Shown: positions 1-9,802 of the stretch, piece by piece
Layout of the letters: each line of letters opens with the position of its first letter
Position numbering within the stretch: the stretch's first letter is position 1
Assembly (NCBI GenBank): GCA_001600415.1
Contig: BCJX01000001.1
Coordinates: forward strand, 284,365 to 348,364
Length of the DNA: 64,000 bases
DNA from: Pascua guehoae
Taxonomy: Eukaryota; Basidiomycota; Tremellomycetes; Trichosporonales; Trichosporonaceae
Direction: 5' to 3'
Position numbers and translations under genes: made by a program
The notes under the pieces: model-generated
The model's input: the letters and a program-made list of their open reading frames with translations, nothing else
Databases searched by the model: none
What the model was told of the DNA's origin: nothing

Positions 1-990
1 GCATCCAAGTGTGCTTGCTCTACAGGTAGACAGCTTTCATCAGTAAGTAGTCAGGAGTAATGGTGACAGGCACGTGGGGGAGTGCTCGTATCGGTCGCGA
101 CCCGAGACATACGGACTTGCGGACAGAACCTCAGAGCAGTGCACGGGCAGTAGCGCAGTAGAGGGCAGATGGGCAGATGAAGACTTGGAATGGCTTCCCG
201 GCGGCCGTTACGCGCACTTTTGCTATTGCTTTCCAGGGCAATCGACCTGCGCTTGGTGGGGTAGAGTGCCCCACATGTCCAAAGCCGCACAATGATCCCG
301 CCTGACGCGATGATTATCCGCGCACACAACAGGACCAATTTGTCGACTCGCATGTCCGTCCCAAGCTTGTGCAGTTGCCGGTCTGAAGCCCCAGTGGAGA
401 CGAGAAGGGGTTGGAACGAGCCCCACAACATGTCCTTCATCGTCGCCAACGGTTGCGAGGGGCCCAGCGGCCAGCGGTGGCCTACCAACCCCAGCGTTGC
501 CGTCAATCTACGCCACGCTTCTTTACTTCTGCGCACAAGAAAAAAATGTGGCGTTAGTTTGTTAGATCTCGGTTACTTTTATCAGCAAATGTGCCTAGGC
601 GTTTCCGAGGCATGTCGGACCGCCTCCGAGGTCGCGCCGACGCAGCAGACGATTATTAAGTCTATGTGCAACCTGATTGGTCCAGAGGCGGCTACTTCGG
701 TGCAGCCTCGGCGCACCTTCGGGCAGCTTTTGCCAATCGGCCACCCCTCAGCTCATCCAGTGGCTGCCTGCAGCCAGCCGGGTCAGCATTTCGGGCCACA
801 TTTTGGGCACGACAGCAGGACTCATTTGAGACCCAGTAGTAGTATGACGTAATCACCCCTGATCTGCAACGCGCCCGTCGATCAACGAGTCGTCGTCGTT
901 GTACCAACCCCTCGTGCTTCATCGCACATTCCTACAATCCTACATCTTGCGTGTTTACACTTGTCGGCCGACCTCGAGCTCATCCTTGCC
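1..990. other. Left-edge intergenic region
   Basis: No coding sequence is recognised. Several frames are open for 60-190 codons, but they overlap each other on both strands and resemble no family. The last part is presumably the promoter and leader of the acyltransferase gene that starts at 991. Confidence 0.5.
845..852. promoter_or_regulatory. CRE/ATF-like bZIP site TGACGTAA
   Basis: TGACGTAA lies about 140 bp upstream of the acyltransferase start codon. It matches the ATF/CREB-type bZIP consensus TGACGTMA. A single 8-mer can occur by chance, so its function is inferred only from position. Confidence 0.3.
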
Positions 991-2644
991 ATGGTACGTC
1001 TCCGCGCAGACGTCGACGCCAACACTCCAGGCCGTCCACCTCCCCGATGCCGGTAAACTCACGCCGTCATCCAACATCACCCGGCTCTTCTCGACGCGCG
1101 TCCTCCCATCCACACGGGCAGCGCACACCGTCTCCCCACTACCCCTCGTCTGCATTGGCTCCGTGACAGCCCCGAATGCGACGGCACTCGTGCTCTACCC
1201 CGCCTCCGCTGCTTCGGCACTGGACCCGCCGGCACTCGAGCGGTCCCTGTCGTTGATTCTCGGCGCGTACCCACAACTCGCGGGCCGATTGCGCCTGACT
1301 CGGCCTTCCGACGCGGGCCGGCCATATACCCGCCGGCACCTCCGGACATGGATGGACTATGGCCGTTCCGACGACCCGGGCTTCTCTCTCGTCGTCGAGT
1401 CGCGCTCAGTGCCATTGTCATCCATCTTTCCAGCCGCTGTCGGGGGCTACGACGGCGTGCTCTCGATCGGCCAACTCAACGACCCGTCCCTCGCCCCCGA
1501 CCTCGCCGCGCCGCTAACCGCGCCCGACCGCGGTGAGGGAGGCGATACCCCCACGGCCGGTGTCAAGATTACGCGCTTTACATGCGGCGGCGCGGCGCTG
1601 TGCTTTGCCTCGTTCCACACGCTATTTGACGCACAGGCCCTCGGGACCTTTCTCGCCGACTGGACCGACGTGCACAACGCCCTCGGAAGAGGCGAGACCC
1701 CAACCCTCCCAGACCGGACGTTCGACCCGGCTGCACTCGATGCGCTCGCAGAGGGTGACCTCGATGCGGACGCACCGGACCCCACGCTCGTGGCGCATGA
1801 GGCTGGGCTGGATGTCCTTCGGTACGATTCGTGGGCGCGAGACCCCGAGGGCAAGCGGAACCCGCCTCCTGAAATGGAAGCGGCGCTGGCTCCGGGGCAG
1901 CTGGACGCGCTCGATGCCAAACACGGGAGGGTGAGAGGAATACCCCCGCCCTGGGATACCGCATCGGCCGCACCGGTGCGTACCCTCGGCATTGAGTTTT
2001 CCGCGGCCGACGTCGAGGCCATCTACGCCGCGACGAAAACCGACGGCGGCGACGGCTTCTTCTTCAGTGCACAAGACGCATTCGTCGCACACCTCTGGCG
2101 CTTGATTACCCGTGCCCGCGGACAGGGCGGGGATACCGTCCTCGACTGCGCGATGGCATGCGACGACCGGCGGCGCTTTAACCCCCCTCTCCCCTCCACA
2201 GCTCCCGGATGCTTCAACGTCTGTCTTGGTTTCCATGGCGATGCCGGCACACTCCTAGGACCCAAGGGCGCGGCGTGGGGTGCCCGCCGTGTCCGCGCCG
2301 CCATCGACAGCACTACAGCGCCCATACTCGCCGCCTGGCTTCACCGGCGCGCGCACGACATCGACCCAACCCGCGAATGGATCCTGTTTCCCGGCAACAC
2401 GACGTTTTGTTCCACCAACTGGGCCAGGAGCGCGCTGTACGACCTCGACTTTGGCAACGGCAAGCCGGCGTTTGTGCACAACCTCGTCCAGGCGTTTGGC
2501 GGGTATGCGACCATTGTCCGTCGCTGTGGAGGTGAAGGGGCAAAGTGGTATCAGCCCGGTGTGGTGGTTGTGCTTTGGCTCGAGGAGGAGGCGATGGAGA
2601 AGCTCCTGAGGGATCCCGAGCTGCGGGGCAGTGGCCCGAGGTAG
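991..2644 (+). CDS. BAHD-type acyltransferase (transferase family)
   Basis: Likely transfers an acyl group from acyl-CoA to a hydroxyl or amine of a small metabolite in the cytosol; the substrate is unknown. The open frame contains SFHTLFDA, matching the BAHD catalytic HxxxD motif (near 1615), and LDFGNGKP (near 2445), the DFGWG-type structural motif. The spacing between them is typical. The open frame has no ATG upstream of the conserved N-terminus. I place the start at 991, where ATG is followed at once by a 37-nt GT-AG intron (994-1030), giving exons 991-993 and 1031-2644 and a protein of 538 residues starting M-AVHLPDAG. The family call is solid; the one-codon first exon is inferred. Fungal members include trichothecene O-acetyltransferases. 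No biosynthetic neighbours suggest a substrate. Confidence 0.8.
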
Positions 2645-3385
2645 TGAGTGCTGTGATTGCAAAATAAGCAGTTATACTCATTGGGCTGTAGGGTCACTGT
2701 GGTGCTGCCATTGCAACACCACTTCACAGAGCTCTCATCTCTGTCTGTATTTCATTCTCATTAGCATGGATAACTACAACGAAGGCTTTGTGTCGATCTG
2801 TTGGGCATGGGTATCTCGAGGCGGATATTGACAAGTCTACCCCAAAGCAACTGTCGGTGCGTGCGTTCACAAGTCGTGAGACTACCATGGTGAAATTCGA
2901 GCGCGTAGGGCAATGCCACGACTTTCCGAACGTACCAGCCATGCCCCAACTCACATGGGGAGTTTCAAAGGGGTCTAGGAAAGTGACACCCACACCACCT
3001 TGTTTGAGAGAAGTAGCATTCTGATCTCTGGGTTGCAAGGACAAGAGCAGTCTCACCATGGTCTGTGCTATCACCCCAGCATGACGAAAGACATTGCCGC
3101 AGACCTGTGGGGCTAAGACATGTTTCACCAATAGAGACTTGTATGTGCACCAAAGATCAAAGTGGAGGTGGAGCCCCGGACGGATGCGGGTGAAGCGCCG
3201 CGACGTCACCACCCTACGAGACAATAACCACACGAGACCACATGAACTACGCCAAGTTCCACCTCACCTCCCACGCGGTCCAACACTTCCACCGTCTATT
3301 CTCGTCTCATTCAACTACTGTCTTTCCAACCCCAACACTCTACGCGTCTCGCACAACTCTCTCCCTCTAGACCCACTCGCCCACC
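2645..3385. other. Intergenic region before aminopeptidase
   Basis: About 740 bp between two genes on the same strand. It should hold the 3' end of the acyltransferase and the promoter and leader of the aminopeptidase. The last 100 bp are pyrimidine-rich (many CTC, CCA and TCTC runs), typical of a fungal leader. No other gene is seen. Confidence 0.5.
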
Positions 3386-6300
3386 ATGACCCAAGACACG
3401 GGCTCGTACCGTCTCCCGACCTCTGTGTCGCCGACGCACTACGACCTGGCCATCAAGACCGACCTCGCCACCACGCCGCCGACGTTTTTCGGCGAAGCCA
3501 TCATCTCGCTCAATGTGAATGACGACACGGCGAGCGTGGTGTTCAACGTCGACGCGTCGGTGCGCATCACCCACCTCGCCATTGCCACCACCGAGGCCAA
3601 GACGACGTCGGCCGCAACCATCCCCGTCTCGGCGCTCACGTACGACTTTGAGCAGGAGCGCGGAAGCGTCGATGTCTCGACTCTCCCCGGTGGCGGGCTG
3701 CGGGCGGGGTCCAAGGCGAAGCTGTTCCTCCGATGGGAGGCGGATTTGGAGGGCAGCATGGCGGGGTATTACCTCTCGAGCGGAGATTTGGACGAGGAGA
3801 CGGGCAAGAAGCCTACGTGAGTAGCGCGATTGTTTTTCTTTGATTGTGTGGATAGGGCAACTGCTGGGGCGTAGTTGTCTGGTGATCGACCGACAATACC
3901 TCTCGGTGTGATTGTGAATTGTTTGTTTTCGGAATAGAGGGTATGGTCCAACCCTCGCGAAGTCCCTCGTGACAGAGGCTCCTTCTGCCAGCGGCCAGGA
4001 TGTGACCCGCCCAAATGCATCGTGGCAGACTTAGTTATCCCTCAAACTCGCCTCCGCATGATCCCGGCTGATAAATAGCTACGCTCTTACCCAATTTGAG
4101 CCGACGGCGGCCCGCCGCGCGTTTCCCTCCTGGGATGAGCCGCTACTCAAGTCGACATTCACGATTCGCATGATTGCCCCCGAGGACGAGACGGTGCTCT
4201 CCAACATGCCTGCCGCGTCGGCCAAGCCTTGGAAGCCAGCCTCGAACGTGACCATCGATAATGTCCTCAAGGACGGATACGAGCTGGGCTCGTTGCTGGC
4301 GCACACGTATGCGGCTGGCAAAACTGAGGGTCAGGGCAAGACGGAAGGCAAAACGGAGGGCAAGACGGAGGGCAAGACGGAGGGCAAGACGGAGGGCAAG
4401 ACGGAGGGCAAGACGGAGGGCAAGACGGAGGGCAAGACGGAGGGCAANNNNNNNNNNNNNNNNNNNNNNNNNNNNNNNNNNNNNNNNNNNNNNNNNNNNN
4501 NNNNNNNNNNNNNNNNNNNNNNNNNNNNNNNNNNNNNNNNNNNNNNNGAGGGCAAGACGGAGGGCAAGACGGAGGGCAAGACGGAGGGCAAGACGGAGGG
4601 CAAGACGGAGGGCAAGACGGAGGGCAAGACGGAGGGCAAGACAGAGGGAAAGACAGAGGGTAAGACGGAAGGAAAGACAGAGGGCAAAACCGAAGGCAAG
4701 ACCGAAGGAAAGACCTCTGCCAGCACCAGCGGCAACTGGACAATCACGACGTTTGAGCCCACCCCGATCGTATCGACGTACCTCGTCGCGTGGGCGTGCG
4801 GCAAGTTTGCCTTCATTGAAAGCGAGCACAAGTCCAAGCTCACTGGCAAGACCGTGCCGCTGCGCTTTTACGCCACGCCAAACCTCATCAGTCAGGCGCA
4901 GTTTGCTCTCGACATTACCAAAGCGGCGCTCCCCATCTACGAGGACATGTTTGGCATCGCATACCCGCTTCCCAAGCTCGACTCGCTCGTCGTGCACGAT
5001 TTCAACATGGGAGCGATGGAGAACTGGGGTCTCATTACTGGCCGCACAATGGGCTACCTCTACGATGAGAACAGCTCGTTTGATGCCAAAAAGCGCGTCG
5101 TCACGCTCCAGACGCACGAGATTGCGCACTCGTGGTTTGGCAACCTCGTGACGATGAAGTGGTGGGACAACCTCTGGCTGAACGAGGCGTTTGCGACACT
5201 CATGGGGAGCCTCATGCTTCCCGACCGGCTGTTCCCAGAGTGGAAGCTCTCGTCTGCGTTCCTCAATGAGCGCTTTGCCGCGGGACTGAACCTCGACGCC
5301 AAGCGCTCGTCGCACCCGATCCAAGTCGAGTGCCCAGATGCCAACCAGATCAACCAGATTTTCGACATGATCAGCTACGCCAAAGGCGCGTCGGTCCTGC
5401 GCATGATCAAGTCCATTGTGGGCGAGGAGACGTTCCTCAAGGGCGTGTCGGTCTACCTGAAGAAGCACGCGTATGGCAATGCCGAAATGCTAGACTTGTG
5501 GGAAGGCATCTCCGAGGCCGCCGGTATGGACGTAGGCAAGATCATGTCCAACTGGGTTCTCAAGATTGGCTACCCGGTCGTGACCGTCGAGGAGCCTGGT
5601 GATGGCACTATCAAGGTAACCCAGAACAGGTTCTTGTCCACGGGCGATGTCAAGCCCGAAGAGGACGAGACCGTCTGGTACGTTCCCCTTGGCATCAAGG
5701 CGGTGCGCGACGGCAAGGCCGAGGTGGACAACAAGGCCACTCTCACAGAGCGCACGGCGGCGTATGACCTCAAGGGCAGCGACACGTTCAAACTCAACGC
5801 GGACACGGTCGGCTTCTACCGTGTTCTCTACACGCCCGAGCGCCTGGCCAAGCTTGGTAAACAGGCGGCAGCATTCAGCATCGAGGATCGCCTGGGCCTG
5901 ATCTCGGACGCGACAACCCTCGCTCAAGCGGGATACGCGCGGACGTCGGGCGTGCTAGACCTCATCAATGAGCTATCGGCGACGGAACGTGGCCACCTCC
6001 CACTTGATCAGGTTGCGACCGCGTTGAACAAGCTGAGCTCGAAATGGTGGGAGCAGGCAGAGTCCACCCAGGCGGCTATTAAGGCACTCAAGCGTAAGGT
6101 GTTCCGCCCCATCGTCGACCGCCTGGGCTACGATCACGACAAGGACGACGAACCCGATGTCCAGGAACTGCGTGCGCTCGCCATCAATGTCGCTGCTGGT
6201 GCAGACGATGAGGGTGTACTCGCCGAGCTCAGCTCGCGTTTCCAGGCGTTCCTCGACGGTGATGACTCGCGCATCCCCGCCGACATCCAGCGTGCCGCTT

Positions 6301-7024
6301 TCAAGAGCGCCGTCCGCCATGGCGGCGAAAAGGAGTACAACAAGGTGCTCGAAGTGTACAACAAGCCCGCGAACCCACACGCCAGGCTCGATGCGACCTT
6401 TGCTCTCGGCGCAACCCGCGACCCCGCCCTCCTCGACCGCACATTTGCCATGCTCGACGACGGGTCCGTCAAGGACCAAGACCTCTACCTGTTCTACGTA
6501 TGTCGGTCCGCTGCCCTATTTTTGCTGACCTGCAGTGGGCGCTCAGCCAAAACCACGTTTCGCGCCACCGCATTGCGCAGTACTTTATGGACAACTATGA
6601 GAAGGTGGGTGGCCCCGATTAGCTGTTTACGTCTACATGGCTAACGCACAGCTCAACAACCGCCTCGGCCCCAGCTTTGGCATGGCCAAGCTTGTCAAGT
6701 TTGGCCTCGTCGATCTCTCCTCCAAGGAGGACCTCACGCGCCTCCAGGAATTCTTCAAGGACAAGGGTGCGTTATGAAGCGATGTTGTTGTGGGTGCTAG
6801 GCACCTTGTTTGCCTCTTGGAACACCCATTGCTTGATCCATTACCCAGTACAATGCTCACTACAGATATCCGCCGCTTCCGCCTGGCCGTCGCCGAGGTC
6901 TACGACACGATTCAAGCCTCTGCCGACTGGATCGATCGCGATCGCGCTGACGTGCACAACGTGAGTGTTATTTAGAGTGGTGCTAGCTGACATGCAGTGG
7001 CTCAAGACGAACAACTTTCTGTAG
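3386..7024 (+). CDS. M1 family zinc aminopeptidase (APE2/AAP1, puromycin-sensitive type) with KTEG repeat insert
   Basis: Cytosolic-type metallo-aminopeptidase that removes N-terminal residues from peptides. Exons: 3386-3816, 4079-6497, 6536-6604, 6652-6766, 6866-6960, 6998-7024, all GT-AG and frame-consistent. The fused protein has about 1051 residues as assembled. Family marks: [20 protein letters not shown] across the first junction, the exopeptidase motif GAMENWG (near 5010), zinc site HEIAHSW (5115) followed by NEAF with the third ligand, and C-terminal WLKTNNFL. Typical members have about 860-900 residues. The excess is an insert in the N-terminal beta domain, between SNMPA and [11 protein letters not shown], made of some 40 residues plus KTEG repeats around an assembly gap. 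Loss of the repeat by splicing is possible (see findings). The five introns are 262, 38, 47, 99 and 37 nt. Confidence 0.93.
4320..4709 (+). repeat. 12-bp minisatellite encoding tandem KTEG
   Basis: Tandem units of GAGGGCAAGACG. Ten KTEG units stand before the gap (one QG interruption after the first) and thirteen after it. Central copies are identical, while outer copies carry synonymous changes (GAA, AAA, ACA, ACC), the pattern expected if expansion occurs in the middle. The unit is a multiple of three and has no stop in any frame, so copy-number change keeps the reading frame. The peptide is hydrophilic with alternating charge and probably disordered. Confidence 0.95.
4448..4547. other. 100-N assembly gap inside the minisatellite
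   Basis: Exactly 100 Ns, a common placeholder for a gap of unknown size. The flanks are in the same reading frame, and 100 equals 8 full 12-bp units plus the 4 bases needed to rejoin the repeat. The true length is unknown. Confidence 0.97.
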
Positions 7025-7468
7025 TTTAGCCCAGTAGAGCAGGGGCCTGAGATAGCAGTGACAAGAAGCAAAAAGGGCAATGGTACGAAGACGACAGGCA
7101 GCGAGCAGGATGCAGCATTGCAGCGTTTGTAATTCTCCAGGCACGCGATTAGTACATTCCCCGAATTCTAAGCGAAAATCATCAGAGTGCACGGGCGGAT
7201 CTCGGCCCAGTCGGCAATCATGTCGTCACTGAAACCGAGTCGGCGTCGGCTGTGCGTTGCAGCATTCACCGCTTCGACTCACTCCCCAATCTACCCGACT
7301 CGAGGTTCTCACCAACACCTTGCTGATCAATCACACCAATAAGCGACATACACATATCACCAGGACGAGCGACTAGATATCACCTCTGACCTCTAACACC
7401 CTCTCCCCACCGCAGCGACTGTGTTGGCTCCCAGCCCAGTGAACTCCCCAACGGACGGCCCCCTTACA
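7025..7468. other. Intergenic region, aminopeptidase to PhzF-like gene
   Basis: About 440 bp between two genes on the same strand. It must contain the aminopeptidase 3' end and the promoter of the PhzF-like gene. No further coding or RNA feature was seen. Confidence 0.5.
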
Positions 7469-9125
7469 ATGCCCACACCGCTCCCATTCCACCTCATCAA
7501 TGCGTTCGCCCCCACGCCGCACGGGGGCAACCAGGCGGCCGTCGTCATCTTCCCGCGCGACGACCCCCGTGCGACTGATGAAGCGTATATGCAGGCCGTG
7601 GCGGCGGATTTCAACCTCGCCGAGACTGCGTTTCTCGTCGCGCAGTCGGATGACGAGGTGCCGGCGTATGGCTTGAGGTGGTTTACACCTGCTGCTGTGA
7701 GTGCTAGTGGGCTGTTGGTACGGCGGGAGTGGAGTTGAAGGTTGGGCTTCGTTCATGCCATGAGGGACATGTCTGCTGGACAATAACATGCTTCCCCACA
7801 CCTCAATCCCGTCTGGGTCGCCCCGTGCGCCTCCTCCTCCTGATGACATACTACACCCCCACCCTTCCTCCTCTCTCGTGCCACGTCCCCCCGTGCCATG
7901 TTCCACTAACAGTTCAGGAAGTGCCCCTGTGCGGCCACGCAACCCTCGCCTCGGCCTACGCGCTCTTCAACCACGTCCACCCCGAGGCCAAGAAACTCAC
8001 ATTCCACACGCGCTGGCGTGGCGAGCTCACCGCCCACCGCGAGGGCGGCGAGGGCCAGGGCATGCGCATCGGCCTCAGCCTCCCGCTCAGTGATCTTGCA
8101 CCGGGAGCGGACAGTGGGTACGGCGAGATTGTCGCGCGCGCCGCGGGTCTCACGGGCGACGATATCGTCGACGTCGCGACGATGGACTTTGATGGACCCA
8201 GTGCGCTCGTCCAGATCAAGGCTGGGGTGGATTTGGGTGCGCTCAAGGTCAAGGAGCAGATGCTGGTGAGTTTTGATCAGTTTTGGAATTCACACTCGTC
8301 TCCTGGCAATGCTGGATGTTGGTGGTTTCGTGGGCGTGCAGAACCCCGCACCGCTGGTTGTGTCCTTAGCTTTGTCACATACTCTTGGCAAAGCAGCCAC
8401 GACGCAGCGGAGCGAAGGAGGCCAGCCGAGAAGAGCCACTGCCCCGGCGGTTGTCCAACCTATCCCGCACGATACCCTATCTCCCACCCGTTTACGAACC
8501 TCACTCCATGCCTAGCGTCCAAGCTTGTTGGTTCTTCTCACTCACACACAGCTCCCCGAGCTCTCCAACATGGTCATCATCACCCAGGTCCTCGGCAAGG
8601 AGGACGACGCGGTACGCATCGCATCGCGAGTGTTTGCGCCTGGGCTCGATGTCCTCGAGGACCCCGTTGTGAGTACCTCGCATGAGAGCGGGTGTTTGGC
8701 TCCATTCACCCGGCTATAATCATTTGGAGCTCTATAACACGACGTCAACGTTGTCTATCCCCGCCCCCCACATACCTACTCTCTCTGTTGATGTCGCCAA
8801 CGCACCACGCACTCCACGCGCCCCTACATCCACAATCCACCTGTCACGCCACCCCTCCCCCTCACCAATTCCCCCAGCACACAAGCTCACACCCCAGACC
8901 GGCTCCGCCCACGCCACCCTCGTAGGCTACTACCTCACGGGCGCAGGCCGCGACGCTATCAGGCCCCACATCCCCGCGGGGACGGACACGGAAGGCGTCA
9001 CCCTCGAGGCGCGCCAGCTGTCCAAGCGCGGTGGCGGGCTTACGTGCACCCTACGCGACGGCATGGCGTATGTCGTCGGCCGCGGGTGGCGGTACGGATC
9101 GGGCACGCTCGAGGTGCTCGAGTAA
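7469..9125 (+). CDS. PhzF-family isomerase/epimerase-like protein
   Basis: Belongs to the PhzF (phenazine biosynthesis-like) fold; fungal members are small cytosolic enzymes, mostly of unknown substrate. Exons: 7469-7696, 7918-8265, 8552-8668, 8898-9125, all phase 0, giving 306 residues, normal for the family. Visible motifs: HGGNQAAVV near the start, LAETAFL with the conserved catalytic Glu, LRWFTPA joined across intron 1 to EVPLCGHATLASAYAL, and EDPV joined across intron 3 to TGSAHATL. These junctions fall inside family motifs, which confirms the splicing. Introns are 221, 286 and 229 nt, much longer than in most neighbours. The first in-frame ATG is used as the start. No phenazine pathway is nearby, so the name describes the fold only. 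Confidence 0.93.
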
Positions 9126-9691
9126 AAATATGGGAGGATAGTTGGTGGTAGAGTTTGGAAACGGATTTTGGAGCTACGTAGTGCCCGGTTGGGGCATGTT
9201 ATCGTTGTTGTGAATGGCATTGCCACGCGGGCATGACATTGACGGCGGAGCTCACACACCAGACCTGTCTGTCTGTATTATTGGCGTTGAATTTACTCTG
9301 GGCACACGTCGTCAACTAACACACGACGCCCTGCCCTGATTCCACGACCAGAGAGGCCCACGCTGCTACTCTAGCAAACCACACGGTTCTTTGCAATTTG
9401 CCACCATCCCAATGCCCCGTGATCCGAAAAGCTCGTCCGCTACACCAACCTCGCCCACCTCACAAGCGTGGAGCACGTCAGTGCTTCCTCATACGAGCAT
9501 ATCCTTTGCCAAAAGCAAGGCTCGGCAGAGTGTACAGTACCATTGCCTGTCCTAGCTCCACTCCACGCTCTCCATTGTGACCAAACCAAACAACGACGCG
9601 TCCGAGTGCCCCCTTCGGCGCCTCACGCTCCAACCCTTCGAGCCCTAGACTCTCAATGCTCTCGTTTGGGCGACGGCGCTCCCCGCAGGCC
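9126..9691. other. Intergenic region between PhzF-like gene and tRNA-Ile
   Basis: About 570 bp downstream of both the PhzF-like gene (+) and tRNA-Ile (-). Short open frames overlap on both strands without family resemblance. No gene is supported. Confidence 0.5.
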
Positions 9692-9696
9692 AAAAA
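9692..9696 (-). terminator. Pol III T5 terminator of tRNA-Ile
   Basis: A run of five Ts on the minus strand, 12 nt past the tRNA-Ile 3' end, fits a Pol III stop. Confidence 0.6.
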
Positions 9697-9708
9697 GGGA
9701 TGGACCAC

Positions 9709-9802
9709 TGATCACTGACAGGATCGAACTGCCGACCTTTGCATATCTAGTATCCGACTCTGGATATTAGTACAATGCTCTAACCAGCTGAGCTAAGCGA
9801 CC
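9709..9802 (-). tRNA. tRNA-Ile (anticodon AAT), with intron
   Basis: On the minus strand the acceptor GGTCGCT pairs fully with AGTGATC (two G-U), discriminator A. D arm GCTC/GAGC; anticodon stem TTGTA/TGCAA enclosing CTAATA then an intron of about 20 nt after position 37; T arm GGCAG-TTCGATC-CTGTC. The anticodon AAT reads isoleucine codons. The coordinates exclude CCA, which is not encoded. Confidence 0.93.

Noticed and set aside
4320..4709. Possible CRISPR-like array
   Set aside because: Units are contiguous 12-mers without spacers, inside a eukaryotic coding region.
4143..5468. 441-codon minus-strand open frame across the aminopeptidase and its repeat
   Set aside because: It is antisense to clear M1 motifs and is kept open by the stop-free 12-bp repeat and the Ns.
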